Positions 42,091 through 54,143 of a stretch of DNA of 64,000 nucleotides are shown here, one piece after another (position 1 is the first letter of the stretch; the number at the start of each line of letters is the position of its first letter). A model generated the notes under the pieces. The model saw only the letters and a list, made by a program, of their open reading frames with translations. It was not told the DNA's origin and did no database searches. The position numbers were made by a program, and so were the translations under genes. The stretch comes from Ceratorhiza oryzae-sativae (lineage: Eukaryota > Basidiomycota > Agaricomycetes > Cantharellales > Ceratobasidiaceae): positions 1,488,001-1,552,000 of the forward strand of contig JARWMV010000236.1 in assembly GCA_030998015.1 (NCBI GenBank), in the 5' to 3' direction.

Positions 42091-45000
42091 TCAGAGATGA
42101 ATCACATCTGGTTTACATCGTGAGCAGCAAGGTCCGGACATCAATTTACCGCCTTGCATATCACGTCGTAGCTTTGCGAGTTGCACTTCCCGGCTCACAG
42201 TTCCACTCTCTTTGTTCATTGTCAAGGGCTTTGACTCGTCTCTCTCACCCGATGAATTTTCCTTGGTTGCGCTATGCGTAGCTGCTCCCCACGGGATCAA
42301 ACTTGTGAGTCCAGCGAGGGTGAGCCTAGACTGTCGTTGATGCTGTTGCGCCAGTACCCGGGCCTGTGCAATCGCAGCCTCGATTGCTTCGGCCTCAGCG
42401 ATCGACGAACGCGACTTGGAGGACCGGCTCGAGGTGCGTGAATAAGAAACCGAAAAAGGAGAAGAAGTCTTTTTGTCGTAAGAAGGGTCAAACGGAACGC
42501 GTGGTGGGGCGCGACCACTCGGCTGCGCCCGCGTCAGCGATGGTTTCCGTCGTGCTAAGGTGTGTGTGTTGCTAGGAGTCGTGTTCGTGGCCCCGGCTTT
42601 GGGGGCAGGAGTAAATGTAGGGGGCTTGCTCATTTTGGGGGCAGGATCCTGATCCAACGTCGATGGAGCACGAGTTTCATGCAAAGAAGGGGGCGCCAGA
42701 GGTGAGCCGCGAGCTGAGGGTGCTTGGCTCTGGGGATGGGCCATCATGTCAGACGCTTTTTATGGCAAAATAGGATACCGAGTGCATGAAAGCAATATGG
42801 GAAGAGAATCGTCAATGAGTTGCTGAGGGATCGAGCCGGAGAGTGGGTGGCCGAATGGATACCAAACTCACCTGAAGACCTATCCTGAATCGATGTGGCA
42901 ACGGGGGTAGTGCTAACATCAGGCGATTCAGGCTTGACAATCCATTCTGGCTTGGGATTCTTGAACGGAGGGAGGCCGAGTCCGTCAAACGCACCCAGCG
43001 AGATGCTCGCACGGGATGCTCGAGTCCCGTGTCCACGCACGACGCCCATGGTGTTGCGCTTGGTGCCAAATGTGAATGCGCTCGCACCACCGTCGCCTTT
43101 GAAAGTGCCAAACTCGGGAGAGGGGAGGCTAGTTGGGGCGGGAAGGTCCTCGTCGTCGCTGGATGCGTACAGCTGCTCGAGCTGATCGAAGAACCTGTCG
43201 GGCTTAGACTGGGAGGTGCCTTTCACGGCGACGGGACCGCGAGGCATTTGCCAGCCTTTGACCATCGATCCCGTGCGCGCATGGGTGGGAATCGGGGCAG
43301 GAGGGAACTTGAAGTTAGACGAAAGCTCAGAGCCATGGAGCGAAAGCTGAGCGCGAGGAGACGCAAAAGAGGTGGCAGAGCGTGAGACGGAGAGCTCTCC
43401 GTTGACCTCATCTAATAAAACTAGTGAGCAAAGCACGAAAGCCGAGTTCAAGCATGACTTACCAAGAATATCGCTCGCAACATCATCTTCATCCTCCTCA
43501 ATGCAACGGGATTCATCCTCGTCTTCATCCAAACTGGGCTCCTGCCCATAGCTATCCTCACCGTCTTCCTCGTCTTCCTCGACAACCACGTCCATGTTTT
43601 GCATAGGGGAAGGCACACGAGGCTTAAGCTTCCACATGTCCGACTCACCCGAGGCGGGTTCATCCACATCAGTTGTCGAGGCGGAGCTCACGCTCCCGTC
43701 AAACCTACGGGGCGCAATCGGAGCGGGAGACGCGTTCCATCGCTTGCCCGGCGAGGCGAGGGACCCAGATTGCTGCCTACGCGCAGCTGCGAGCTCCATC
43801 TCAAGTCGACGCACATCTGACCCGAGGTTAACCGCCTGGGCTTGCCAATAGCATTCACCCTTGCTAGCCTCTTCGTACTTGGCGCGCCATGCTGCAGCGT
43901 CATCTCGTGCCCGAGCAATAGTCTCTATCTGAGCAGCACTATCGGCTTCCCAGGCGCTTCGCTCAGCCTCGAGTTCTTGCACACGCCCACGTGCGATGAA
44001 GCAATCACGGCGTTCAGCCTCGATGCGCTGAACATAGAGAGCGGCCTGACGTTCGAGGTCTTCCACGCGCGTACGCCAATTACCAATCTCCTCAACGAGC
44101 GCGTTACGTTCGCCCTTGAGTTCAGCTATGAGAGCTATCTGTTCTTCGGCGAGGGTGTTGGTCGAGGCGTCAGACCCGGTAGACATGCGCTGAGACTTTG
44201 CGAGTGCCTTTTCGAGCTGTTCGATGCGTGAAATCAAGACTTCCTGGTGCTTCTGAAGGAAGTTTTCGACGCCAACAGCGTTCGAATTAATCGAAGTTGG
44301 GCTTGCTGTGCTTGGTGTAAGAGGCAGACGACTGAGAGCAGGGTTTGGACCAAGAGAATCGCGGGACGAATGGGTACTGTTCGAACCACGCGATTCGCTA
44401 CGCAGGCTCTGGCGACGCGCCAGTAGAATACTGCTGCGTGGGGAAGAAGTGCCACTGACGATCATTGATTGACGACGAGAGGGGTTCCCTAAGTTCAAGG
44501 GCTTCATACCAGGGAGAGAGCGAGGGATGGGGGAAGGGGTAGGAGTCGCACTTGGAGTCGGAAGAGCGATAGTAGCAGAACGGGCAAGAGCCAGCGTCTG
44601 GAGGTTGAGGGAAGCCGGGCGAGGACGTCCATTGGGAGAGGAGGCGGACTCTGGGAAGGACTCGTTCGCGGGGGAGTCGACAACCGGAGTGGGCAAGGCC
44701 GGGAGAGTAGACGGCTTCATGTTCTCTTTGTTGGCATCGGTAGACTCATCCTCTTCTTCTTCCTCAACCAACACAGCAAGTTCAGCCTTGGTCGACACCG
44801 AAGGAACAAGGCCCTTTCCAAAGCTGTCACGCTTGCCAGCCAACACGACATTTGGTCCGAGTGAGAACGGAGCAGACTTTACATCTGAATGCGAGACAAA
44901 TAATCAGTGTTAATTCCCACGAGGACGAACAGGTCCATGTGCTTACTGTTGCTGATGCTCCAGTCAAACGAGCGTTCAACATCAGGGGTCTTCCATTCGG

Positions 45001-45788
45001 GGATCTCGACCTTGGAAAAGCCCATGTGGGGAATGATCTCAGGGACAGTGCGCGCTTTGGAGGGCTTGGGAACCTTGCCCTCCAGAGCGAGGAGAGCACG
45101 CTCGCGAATCTTGGCAACATCGTCCTTGTCGTTTTCTCCGACTTGCTTCAGGGTCGCGGGATCAAAGCCCATCATATCAACCGAGTCCCGTCGAGTCGAC
45201 ACAGACGACCGCCTGCGGTGATGTGTCGACGGGCGAGAGCGGGATGAGGTCTGCTGGTGCTGGGTGCGCACAGGAGAGGTGGGCATGGCGATCATGGCTG
45301 GAGTGACCGATGCAGGGCGTGGCTTGGGCGCGCCAAACGAGAAGGAACGGTTCAGACCACCGGGGTTGGAGGGGAGTGACTCAGCCTGGTTCTGGTTGCC
45401 AAAGGTTAATGAGGGCAACGTCACTGAACGGAGAAGATTGTCGGAATTGAGGTCAATAATAGAAGCACTTCGGGAATGAGAGCGGCGCTTCTGATGCCTC
45501 GTGTTGTCTCCGGTGCGACAGGAGTAGGAGCAGGGGGAACCCCATCTACGGTCGAGCCCATCGAACTTCCACGCGAGTGCGAGCGGCGTACCACGTGGTT
45601 CCCTGAGCTGGACATGGGCGAGTGGGCTTGCTTGGCGCGAAAAGTCTTGAGCTGATGTCAAATATAATGTCAATTTTATCAGCCCAAAATTGATCCAAAA
45701 TGAAATGCACCTTTTTTCGTGCAGCTGAGACCATTTCCTCACGGCTGCGAGTTGCAGCATGAGACGCAAGAGTAGCCGAGGTCGACAT
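42091..45788 (-). CDS. Serine-rich protein with central coiled coil, function unknown
   Basis: Not a named family. The start MSTSATLASHAATRSREEMV (45788) is followed by several introns. A Ser/Arg-rich segment (RRRSSVSTRRDSVDMMGF) and IREREALLALEGK-like helices come next, then a polar, Pro/Ser-rich region with EEEEEDESTD. A long predicted coiled coil (about 44240-43780) includes ISRIEQLEKALAKSQRMS, ERNALVEEIGNWRTRVEDLE, ALYVQRIEAERRDCFIARGR and AAWRAKYEEASKGECYW. Acidic blocks follow (EEDEEDGEDSYGQEPSLDED). The C-terminal exon, after an intron near 42760-42870, has KLRRDMQGGKLMSGPCCSRC. Length is about 1,100-1,150 residues. The layout fits a cytoskeletal or polarity scaffold, but nothing proves it. 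Divergent from EMC3. Confidence 0.8.
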
Positions 45789-46046
45789 GGTGTGTGTGTG
45801 TAGGAGTTGTAGGTGAAAAAGAATGAAAAGTGGTAGTTAGGCAGGGGATTTCCGTAGCGGAGATGTACAAGAGACCGTGAGTGGCGCAAAAGAGCGTCGC
45901 TAATAAGATAAAGACGTTGGGGTCGGTCGAGGCCGAGTGCAGGTTTTGGTTCGCAACAACCCGCTTCATATCGCGCCCCTGATATATCAAATCGGTCTAT
46001 TCAATAATCCCTATTTTTGCTAAGCGCTCACCTATTCCCGCCCACC

Positions 46047-47194
46047 ATGCCCGCCGCACCGTACGTGTCCTCCAGTGATGTGAAACGTGTACTGACGCCA
46101 ACTATAGACTGCTCCTCGATCCACAGATACGCGACTGGGTAAGCAACTAGAATTTTCGGTAATTATCAACTGACACGTCTTCGCAGGTTCTCTTTCCCAT
46201 CACATTGGTTATGGTGAGCACTTTTGCAGCTGTTCGCAGCCCGGAATTAAGTATACGCGTCAGATCCTAGTTGGTGTCCTACGACACTATGTGACCCAAC
46301 TCCTCGTATCGACCCCAAAACCCCAGTCTTTGCTGGCGATTCGCGAACAGTAAGTCCCTTATGTTCCCTTTTCAGCCCACTCCAACTAACCCATTCATAA
46401 TAGACGCGCAGTCCTTCGCTCTCAGGTCCTTCGCTCGACCTCGGCGCACTCTCCTCTACCTCCAGCAGCATACAAATCTATCTCTCAGCACCTCTCCCAA
46501 GCGTTCGCAGCTGGGACATTCCTCAAAGATGGCCCTCCCAAGCCCGACGAAAAGCCAGCGGGGCCAGTCAACCCGCTCTCGGACCCAACACAGATGGAGG
46601 GGATGATGGACGGCATGAAGCAACAGTTTGCGATGATGGTACCGCAAATGGTCATCATGGGCTGGATCAACTTTTTCTTTCAAGGATTCGTTCTCAGTGC
46701 GTGTGGCTCGTTCGTTTTACACACGCAAGACATGTGGCATTGACGTCAGGGCGATTACAGTCAAATTGCCGTTCCCGCTTACTCTCGGCTTTAAGTCGAT
46801 GATGCAGCGTGGCATTGACACGCAGGAGATGGATGCGCGCTGGGTGTCTTCTCTTTCGTGGTACTTTCTCAATCTCTTTGGTCTAAATGGTCTATTCCGC
46901 CTCATCCTCGGCAATGACAACGGTAACGCCACGTCTACACAAAATTTCTTCCCAAGAATCTAATAGACGCGTCCCACAGCCGCTGACTCCAGCCGCGACA
47001 TGACTTCATCGCCATTCGCTGGTGCCGCAGCGGCCCAAGCTAAACCTGTTGGCCCACAAGACTTTGGCAAGATCTTCGCCGGCGAAAAGGACAATCTCGA
47101 GCTCGCCGAGGGTCTCTATGTCTGGTCTGGGGAGCACGTAGAGGAACGACTGTTAAGGAAATGGGGCAAGTTACCATCTGAGAACAAAAAATAA
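46047..47194 (+). CDS. EMC3: ER membrane protein complex subunit 3
   Basis: Oxa1-superfamily core subunit of the EMC insertase for tail-anchored and multipass proteins. Exons give [15 protein letters not shown] (first membrane segment), [51 protein letters not shown] and [15 protein letters not shown]. They continue with [40 protein letters not shown] and a polar cytosolic tail ending in [20 protein letters not shown]. Five or six short introns, including tiny early exons. Length (about 275 residues) and order match the family. A 258-bp divergent promoter is shared with the coiled-coil gene. Stop at 47194. Confidence 0.93.
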
Positions 47195-47372
47195 AATAGT
47201 AGAATGATACAGGTAGTGGGGATATATAATATAATGATACAAGCAGGAGGTGTGGAGGATGCCACGCACCAGTGTGCTGCGCCTGTGCGCACTCTCGTCT
47301 TGAAGCGTGTTTTCGGTAAACATGCTACGACTTTTTGCGCAGAGCAAGCAGCCTCACTCGTTTCGACTTGTG

Positions 47373-48309
47373 TCAATCCCCAAAGTTCGCATAGCGGCTC
47401 GCGTCTACTTGAATGATTCCACCCAACCCGTACTCATCTGCCTCCATATCCTCTTCTTCCTCATAGTCTCCAAACAGACTGTCCTCGTCATCATATTCGT
47501 CCATTTCATCCTCATCATCGAATCTCCTTTGAATGACCTGCAACCCGTGGGTAAGTTGCCGAATTTCGAAACGAAAGTCAAACCCACATATATGCCAGGA
47601 TCCGCCTTTTCTTCTCTTCTTCAGTGATCCCGCGCGTATTGGTTGCCTCGGCGTGCAAAGCCCGTCTCTTTGCGTCCTCTTGCTCTTTGGCGTGCGCAAG
47701 CACATACGCATCGCGCTGTATTTGCAGAGCTTCTTGTTCAGATATCGCAGGCCTGAACCCGCCTCCGTTCGGACTCGTAGGCGAGCTCGGATCGACCATT
47801 CCCTGCTCATCCCATCCCACACATCATTAGCTCGTATGTTCCCACACAATGATAATGAACAATGGACATACGTATGGTCGTGTCGATATCATGCTCTTGA
47901 CTCGCAGCTCGACTTGGACAGGCTTGCCAACTGACATTCGGTCGAGCTGTCCCATGAGATCATGAGCTTGGTCAGGTGGTGCAACCCCTGCGCGTAAAAT
48001 CTCAAGTCGCTGTTCGATCGTTTCGACCTTGAGACGAGCTCGCTTGCGCTCGGTTTCGTCCGAAGGTGGGGCAGCCACCCGGCGGCTGCATACAGCACAA
48101 TGCACAACTGATTAGCCATGCAGGAAGAGACATATGATACATGCAATGGGCAAGCATGACTCACGGCCGATTAACAATCTTCATTGTCGCTCTCTCATTC
48201 GTTCGAGCTCTTGGACGCTCAACCTGTCCAGGTTCTCGATAAGTCCCGGCCCAGTCATCGCACGTGGGCGAGTTGTGGACGGGCCTGGGTCACAGTCCAT
48301 TTGCATCAT
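47373..48309 (-). CDS. Small charged protein with acidic C-terminus, unknown family
   Basis: Not recognised. From MMQMDCDPG at 48309, an N-terminal helix (LIENLDRLSVQELERMRERQ) joins KRARLKVETIEQRLEILRAG, GQLDRMSVGKPVQVELRVKS, an alpha-helical QRDAYVLAHAKEQEDAKRRA segment and EEEKKRRILAY. The last exon is strongly acidic (DEYDDEDSLFGDYEEEEDME) and ends GLGGIIQVDASRYANFGD. Three introns with good splice sites. About 220 residues. The charge pattern is seen in many nuclear proteins, so a nuclear site is a weak inference. An alternative start lies at 48366. Confidence 0.7.
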
Positions 48310-48702
48310 AGCTTGAAGTCGTTGGTGTGGGAGCACTCGCAGTCGCAGGCAGCAGGTCGTTGACACCCATCTGCGCCCAATCTACCCCTGTTTATATAGC
48401 TCTCTCAGCGCTAGAGTTCGGCGAAGCATGGACAAATACGGACCCCGTAAACCTTGATTTAACTCAGGGGCCTGTATGGCCAATGGACGTAATAGGAATC
48501 GACCGCGCATCAGCACAGGTTTTGTATGCTGCTTTAGGTTGTCTCATGTGCGAAAGAGGGCATGGGGCATTCCCCTTTTCATTTGCTCAAATTTAGTCTG
48601 TTTAAAATTTCCCTTGTTTATATGCTATTTACAGTTACTGGCTCATTTGCTTCCGTGATTCCATTGAGTGTATGCAAGTCCGTTTTAGTTACGCTTCGAT
48701 TC

Positions 48703-49963
48703 TTACATATACATGTCGTGGTTGTTACCCTGTACAAGCCACGTTAGTTGCCGGTAGAGATTCTGAGAATGATGTGGTTTACCATCCCGGGTGGCATAAA
48801 TTCGTCGTTGTCGGGGTTTCCTGACATAAAGGGGCGACGGCCTGGCGCGCGAGGCCCTCCACTGAGTGGCCCTGGGCCAATCGGGTCGAACCTAGCACGC
48901 TGTGAGTCGCGGTTGACTTGATGAAAAGATTGAGCGAACCTAGCGCCTGGGGGCGCACCCATCGGTGGCAAATAGCCGTCGCCACCCCAAGGTCCCATTG
49001 GGCCTTGTCCGCGGCCGGGCATCCTCAGAGGATTGCTAAACATGGGATGGTCAGGCCCGACAAACATACCATCCCCACCTGCTGCTGGGCCAAAAAGTGG
49101 GGGAGGAGCAAACGGATTGCCGCCTCGCCCACCAAACGGGTCGAGATCTGAACGACCAATTTCAAGTGGATTTGATCGAGGAATATCACCTGCGTATGGA
49201 TGCGAAAACGGTCGATCGAGGCGCGGCGGCGAAGGCTCCCGGAGTGGGTTTGGGTTTGTGGGCGCTCGTCCGGCTGATCCCGACCCCAAGTTGGCTGGGG
49301 CGACTGTAGCACTGGTGGAACGAACCTGGCGTCAATGGCTGATCGGGTGTGTTAGGCGAAGCGCATACCTTTCTTGATAGCCCTCTTTCTGGAGGGCTGG
49401 GATCAGGGGCTGGATGATCGCTATCTTGAATAAACCTATAAGATCCGTGACGCGCGAAGAGGATATGTAACCATGCACAAGTGGGCGGTCTGTCGATTTG
49501 GCGTCGTGTGGGAAGAACGATGTGGACAGGTAGTCTTGTGTGTTAATTTCTAATGACTTGGTCTTGTCATCCTAGATGCATGTGTGTGTGAGAGTGTGTC
49601 TGTGTGGCAATTTGATTCAAGACGAACCTCAATCGCGATGCCGTGGACGATCATGCGTCCAGACAGCTTGACAAGCTTGAGCAGGAATGTGAATGAGCTC
49701 TGGTCGTGCTTGTATTTGAACGTATAGAAATCCGGGCCTTTGATGTTCCATCTCTCAGGCAGCTTTCCGGGGGCAGTACCAGGCTCGGGCTCGCTGGGAG
49801 GACTCGTCTCGTCTATAGCCACAAGTCGAAATGAGAGTGCTGTCATCGCTGTATGTAAGAGTGCGGCCAGTGCATCTTGGGGTGATGCAAGTGTTGTAGC
49901 TGATTGGGGTAGGATATTGGGCACATTTCCAAGAAGCGCACTGGTGTCGAGGAGGTCAGGCAT
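48703..49963 (-). CDS. Proteasome regulator PI31 (PSMF1/Fub1 family)
   Basis: Binds the 20S proteasome and affects its assembly and activity. The N-terminal FP-type domain reads MPDLLDTSALLGNVP, DALAALLHTAMTALSFRLVA, WNIKGPDFYTFKYKHDQSSF, TFLLKLVKLSGRMIVHG and VTDLIGLFKIAIIQPLIPAL. The Pro/Gly-rich C-terminal half has IGRSDLDPFGGRGGNPFAPP and RFDPIGPGPL. Read straight through, the protein would stop at 48744 after STGN. An intron with a GTAAAC donor, CTAAC branch and TACAG acceptor instead joins PPGM to GNNHDMYM, the hydrophobic-Tyr-X C-terminus expected of PI31, so the stop is set at 48703. Divergent from the FYVE-RING gene, 132 bp apart. Confidence 0.88.
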
Positions 49964-50095
49964 GGTGGTTGAGGCTGACGAGGTGACAGTGTCATTATTG
50001 ATTTACCTATTAAGGTAAGATCAGTGGCTGTGCACTGCGCCAGCTAGGTCTGTCACGTGCACCCAGACTTTCGTGTGCTCAACGATTTCCAGGCC

Positions 50096-53000
50096 ATGAG
50101 CAACGCTCCAGGAGACCCGCTCAGCACCATTGACGAGTAGGTCAACGTAGACGCAAATTTACTACGCTGACTGGACATAGGCTTCCTAGCACTGCGCCAA
50201 GTCCTGCGCCGGTGCCGGTCGTAGCCGTTGAAGCCCCAGAAGAGGACGATGACGAGGAAGAATTCGTGTACCCAGGATCGCCAGAGCCACCAGAGCCTGA
50301 AGAACCGATATCAGACCCGCTGAGTGCGCGTCAAGAAGCACCTCCTCTTGCACAGTTGGCCATTCCTCCCATGCCCGAGGCCTCTCAGCCCCAGTCGCCT
50401 CAGCCCACGTCTGCTCAGCTCGATGCGATATACAACGCGGCGGCTGCCGGCTCGTTGCTTGAGCTTCAAGGCTTGTTTGCGTCGGATACGCGTATCCCAG
50501 CATTTGCGCTTGCGAATGACGCGGCACCACGTACGGGACTGACGGCGTTGCATGCTGCTGCTAGTCGTGGGAGGTTGGCAGTGGTTCGGTGGTGTGAGTA
50601 TTTTTGGATCCTAGGTGAGAAATCGCGCTGACACCATTCAAGTGGTCGAAGAATGTGGCGCCATGACGGACCTGGAAGACAAAGAGGGAGAAGTGAGTTC
50701 ATTCTAACTCCATATGGGAACATGCTGTTTATCATGTGTTGCAGACATCTTTGCACAAGGCAGCGCTAAACGGGCATCTCTCAGTCGTGACTTACTTGCT
50801 ATCACCCGAGGGCAAAGCCGACGTTCATGCGCAAGATGGCGATGGCTGGACGGCTCTGCACAATGCCTGCTCAAAGGTATGTTCTTTCAGTGTCATTTTA
50901 GTCACTTGACTTAAGATATTCAAGGGATACCTTGATATTGTGCGATTTATGTGCGAAAGTGCGGGTGCAGCCGATCAGCTCGACTTGGGCGATGGAACTG
51001 TCCGCGGTGTGGATATCAGGAGCAAAGGTGGTTGGACACCGCTGAGTGGGTTTAGTTGAATTATTTTGCCAGCTCCGCCGTTTACATTACGCAGTGAATG
51101 CCGCCTCAAAGGGACACCTCCCCGTAGTTCTCTACCTTTTGACGAAGCAAGCTGCCGATCCAATGGTACGAGTTGGTATATCCATCCATTCCTGGTGCTT
51201 AGGTCATTGGATAGGTTCGCAATAACTGGGGAGAGACAGCTTATGATATCGCCGCCGCGGTGTTTGAAGTTTGGATCTGCGAGGTCGGTTCTTCATCCAA
51301 CTCGGACGAATAGGTGCTCACCCCCCATTTAGGTTTTGCAAAAGGCCGAGGCGGATCGCTGGCAAGGGTCTCAGACTGTCTACAACCCGCTAGGAGTTCA
51401 CACCACTGTTCCGCTCATTTTGCAGTACGTTTTTCTACCAATTTGGTCATGTCTGCTGTCCTGCCGTTAATTCCTCTTTACCTCGGTCATACACCTGTGC
51501 TGATGTTTGAAAATCTTCTAGCGAACTGCAGCGTTTGGACGTTAGGCTCAAAACTTTGGCTGTTTCTGGTGGCCGCCCTAAGTTCTCCGCATCCGGACTG
51601 GGCAGGCGTGGTCGCCGAGGTCCGTTTGAACTATGTTTGCCAACGGGACTGCACGTATCCAACGGGGGCAGCCAGCCTGGGACACCTACGACTCCAGGAA
51701 CGCCGGGACCTAGCGCTACTAATAGCGCGACTAACACTGCTGGAACGACTACGAATGCAGGGCAAACATATGTGAAAGCATGGCGTAGCGATGTGGTATT
51801 GCCATTGTTAGAGCAACCATTTATACTTCCCGCGCCTATCCCAGGCAAGACACGCGAAGGCGCAGAGAGGAGTCACTTTTGGCTGCAAGTGAATGTGTCC
51901 TATCCGCTAAGCCAGCTACTCATTCACCCCCCAGATCAGACTGGACACTCGATCTCACCCACCCCCGCGTAAACGCGACCGAAGGTTGGCAATACGCCCG
52001 TTCGTTTGAGGACGCCGACGACAAATGGACAGCCGATCCTCCACCAGCCTTGGACAAGCTGCTTCAGGGTGCGGCAGGGATGACAACTGGCATGGGCGGG
52101 AGCGCGGTCAAGTGGGTTCGACGTCGCCGCTGGGTTCGTGTGATGCGCCGTCGGCTGGACATCCCTCCTTTGCCATTTATGGAACCAAGTGGGATGTATT
52201 ATATCGGGCCGGATGGAGGGATGATCCCGGCTGGTGAAGAGGGTGGTGAAGAGATGGGTCCTATGGGCCTGGGGTCGGGGCAGGATTATCTGTCCCGTGC
52301 AAGGTATCTCGTAGGCGAATTAGAGAGCCCCGCAGAGGGTATGGGTGGAGTGGATTACGGAAGGAGAGCGGCCAAGCTTGAGCGTGCGGTCAACGATTTG
52401 AGGGCCGGCTTGGCTGGTGGGTCTTTCGTTTTGCTACCATATCCCTGACTCACGAAATCAAACCACAGATGACAGCGCCGCCGACAGAAGGAAAAAGGCT
52501 GAGCGGCTGCTCGAGGAATACGTTCGCGAGCTGGAGCGAACTCGCGCCGCGGCGATTGCGGCCGGACACCATATACCTGCAGACGGTGAGTCAAATTATA
52601 TCTCTTGATTATCAAGGCGCTCAGCGTTTTCAAGACCCGCAAGATACGGCGGCCGACGACGACGACGATTCCGACGGCAGTTTCCACTACCCAGGCTCGC
52701 CTACCTCGACCGCACGCCCACCCTCAATCCGCTCCCACGTTACCAACACTACCGAGTATTTTACTCAATCCCGGCGCCCCAATTCGTCGAGCGCTACACC
52801 GCACGATTTGACGCCCCAACTCGCCCAAGCGCCTGAGTTTCGTGTGCCTACTCACGAGGCTCCACAAAAGGTGCTTACCCCACACTGGACGCCACCCATG
52901 CCCCACTCGATTCAGACGCGGTGGGAGCCTGATGAGTCCGTTGGAGAGTGTAGGGGATGTCGGAGACGGTTCACCTGGTTGTTGAGAAAGCATGTGAGTT

Positions 53001-53780
53001 GTGCGATCTGAGCCACCAAACGGTCTACTAATTGGTCTGACCAGCACTGCCGCCGATGCGGCCAAATCTTTTGCGACCGATGCTCGTCTCGGCGTGCGGT
53101 ACTCGACCCGTCTGATGTTGTGCTGGAGCCATCTATGGTGAGCGACCATTATCTTGGCGGCTCTTCGACACATCGTGTATGTGAGCCGTGCTACGATGCG
53201 ACAACGGCGAGCGTTGGCGTTCCGCGATCACTGCGCACACCCGAACGCATTGTCGTCGATTCTCAAAGTCTGCTCACACCGAATCATATGCGAAGCCAGG
53301 AGGGGTCGCAAATTAGTGATCTTGCAGAGTAAGTCGGGTTTGTTCACGCTTGCTATGGATGACCGAGCCTATGCCTTGCCAGTTGCCCCGTGTGCAGCCA
53401 GAATTTGGCGGACCTAGGTTCAGCCGCGATGCAAGAAGATCATGTAAGGATGTGTCTAGAGGGCGGGAATGGCCCGTCGAGTCAGTCTGCACGGTATCTC
53501 GTGTACAAGCTGCCTGCGGAGAGTGCGTTGATTGGGACAGAATGTGAGTCTATTTATGAAGCCCGAGACGCACGAATTGACCATGCTGGTAGGCGTAATA
53601 TGCCTAGAGGAATTTCTCAAAGGTTCGCTGGTCGCACGACTGAGCTGTTTGTGTACATTCCATAATGGCAAGTGCCACTGCTTCTTGCATTTTGAGATTC
53701 TGACACTATTGTTTTCAGATTGCTTGGCGTCGTGGCTGCAACGAGGAAGAAACTGCCCCGTCCATGCTCGAGACGCGTAA
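50096..53780 (+). CDS. Ankyrin-dysferlin-FYVE-RING protein, predicted endosomal/vacuolar E3 ligase
   Basis: Multi-domain protein of about 950 residues. An acidic Pro-rich N-terminus (EEDDDEEEFVYPGSPE) is followed by ankyrin repeats (GLTALHAAASRGRLAVVRWL, TSLHKAALNGHLSVVTYLLS, GWTALHNACSKGYLDIVRFM, GWTPLMNAASKGHLPVVLYL). A peroxin/dysferlin-type region comes next: TEGWQYARSFEDADDKWTAD, then VKWVRRRRWVRVMRRRLDIP. The FYVE finger has RWEPDESVGECRGC, RKHHCRRCGQIFCDRCSSRR and HRVCEPC, which binds PI3P. The C-terminal RING has CVICLEEF, CTFHNDCLASWL and RGRNCPVH. FYVE plus RING recalls yeast Pib1; the ankyrin and dysferlin parts are extra. About fourteen introns, the last with a GC donor (about 53672). 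The substrate is unknown. Confidence 0.88.
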
Positions 53781-54143
53781 ATAGAGGAAACTGTTTTGTG
53801 TGTAATGTCCTTGTAACGCCCTGTCATGTCATCATTTTCTTGCTTTTGTGATCAATACATAATTGTGGATCGGGGAGAGCCCGACAGCCACTACTCATTC
53901 ACAATTCGTTAACAGACACACATACACACTCTCTACGTTGAGTGACCCCCCGATACAAGCGACAAGAAGAAAGCAAAACAAAAAGAAAGCATAATGCGAC
54001 AAGATATGTACAGATGTCCCTGGGCCTCGAGATGGTCGAGACCATGACAAGCCCCAGACAAAAGGCCAAGACCGGACACCGATGGTATGTATTTGAGGCG
54101 GCTTGAGGAGTTGTCTATGATGGATAACACACTCTGGATCTCT
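53781..54143. other. Convergent intergenic region
   Basis: 363 bp between stop codons; 3' UTR-like, AT-richer; no gene seen. Confidence 0.5.

Noticed and set aside
42366..44913. Several antisense frames opposite the coiled-coil gene
   Set aside because: Shadows of a long, clearly coding minus strand.
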